Assembly (NCBI GenBank): GCA_937900425.1
Contig: CALCDT010000243.1
Coordinates: forward strand, 1 to 24,706
DNA: 24,706 bases
Source of the DNA: an uncultured Alphaproteobacteria bacterium
GTDB lineage: Bacteria > Pseudomonadota > Alphaproteobacteria > Rhizobiales > Pleomorphomonadaceae
Direction of reading: 5' to 3'
In this document: piece after piece, positions 24,687-24,706 of the stretch
How positions within the stretch are numbered: the first letter of the stretch is position 1
How the letters are laid out: each line of letters starts with the position of its first letter
The notes under the pieces: model-generated
What the model saw: only the letters and a program-made list of their open reading frames with translations
What the model was told of the DNA's origin: nothing
The model's database searches: none
Program-made: the position numbers and the translations under genes

Positions 24687-24706
24687 CGGCGCCGGCCTCG
24701 CCGGCT

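Overview
The window is chromosomal DNA of very high GC content, densely packed with genes and with long antisense open frames typical of such DNA. Gene content suggests an alphaproteobacterium, most likely Hyphomicrobiales (Rhizobiales): a heterotetrameric soxBDAG sarcosine oxidase with a GbdR-like regulator, a TAXI-type TRAP transporter with a DUF1850 gene, glutaryl-CoA dehydrogenase, Wzx/Wzy-type polysaccharide genes, and palindromic intergenic repeats of the kind common in rhizobial genomes. The taxonomic guess is inference; no rRNA or marker gene is present.

Layout. 1-245: gene-poor left edge with a strong hairpin. 246-2015 (-): IlvD/Edd-family sugar-acid dehydratase. 2016-2518: 503 bp without a gene, carrying a RIME-like palindromic repeat whose two half-hairpins differ by compensatory changes. 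2519-3625 (-): GlxA/GbdR-type AraC-family regulator with a repetitive N-terminal extension. 3626-3973: divergent control region occupied largely by a 166-bp element with 26-bp perfect terminal inverted repeats. 3974-8993 (+): soxB-soxD-soxA-soxG, tightly coupled. 9065-12842 (-): TAXI solute-binding protein, fused TRAP permease and DUF1850 protein, transcribed in that order and convergent with sox. 13134-14321 (+): glutaryl-CoA dehydrogenase, divergent from the TRAP operon and closed by a near-ideal hairpin shared with the next, convergent operon.

14377-20054 (-) is a four-gene polysaccharide operon (Wzy-like polymerase/ligase, Wzx-like flippase, GT4 glycosyltransferase, GINT1-like propeller protein) in which every junction overlaps. 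A divergent promoter region (20055-20350) separates it from a Wzz/ExoP-type polysaccharide co-polymerase (20351-22726, +) whose C-terminal tyrosine-kinase-like domain has lost its nucleotide-binding motifs. An SDR dehydrogenase (23003-23743, +) and a convergent putative rhamnosyltransferase-family protein at the right edge (23790-24686, -) complete the window.

Functionally there are three blocks: oxidative C1/methylamine catabolism (sarcosine to glycine under a betaine-type regulator), uptake and oxidation of organic acids (TAXI-TRAP plus glutaryl-CoA dehydrogenase, a link that is inference), and surface polysaccharide assembly. I do not see a phage, CRISPR array, transposase, toxin-antitoxin pair or defence island. 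The least understood parts are the GINT1-like protein, the degenerate co-polymerase kinase domain, DUF1850, and the repeat elements.
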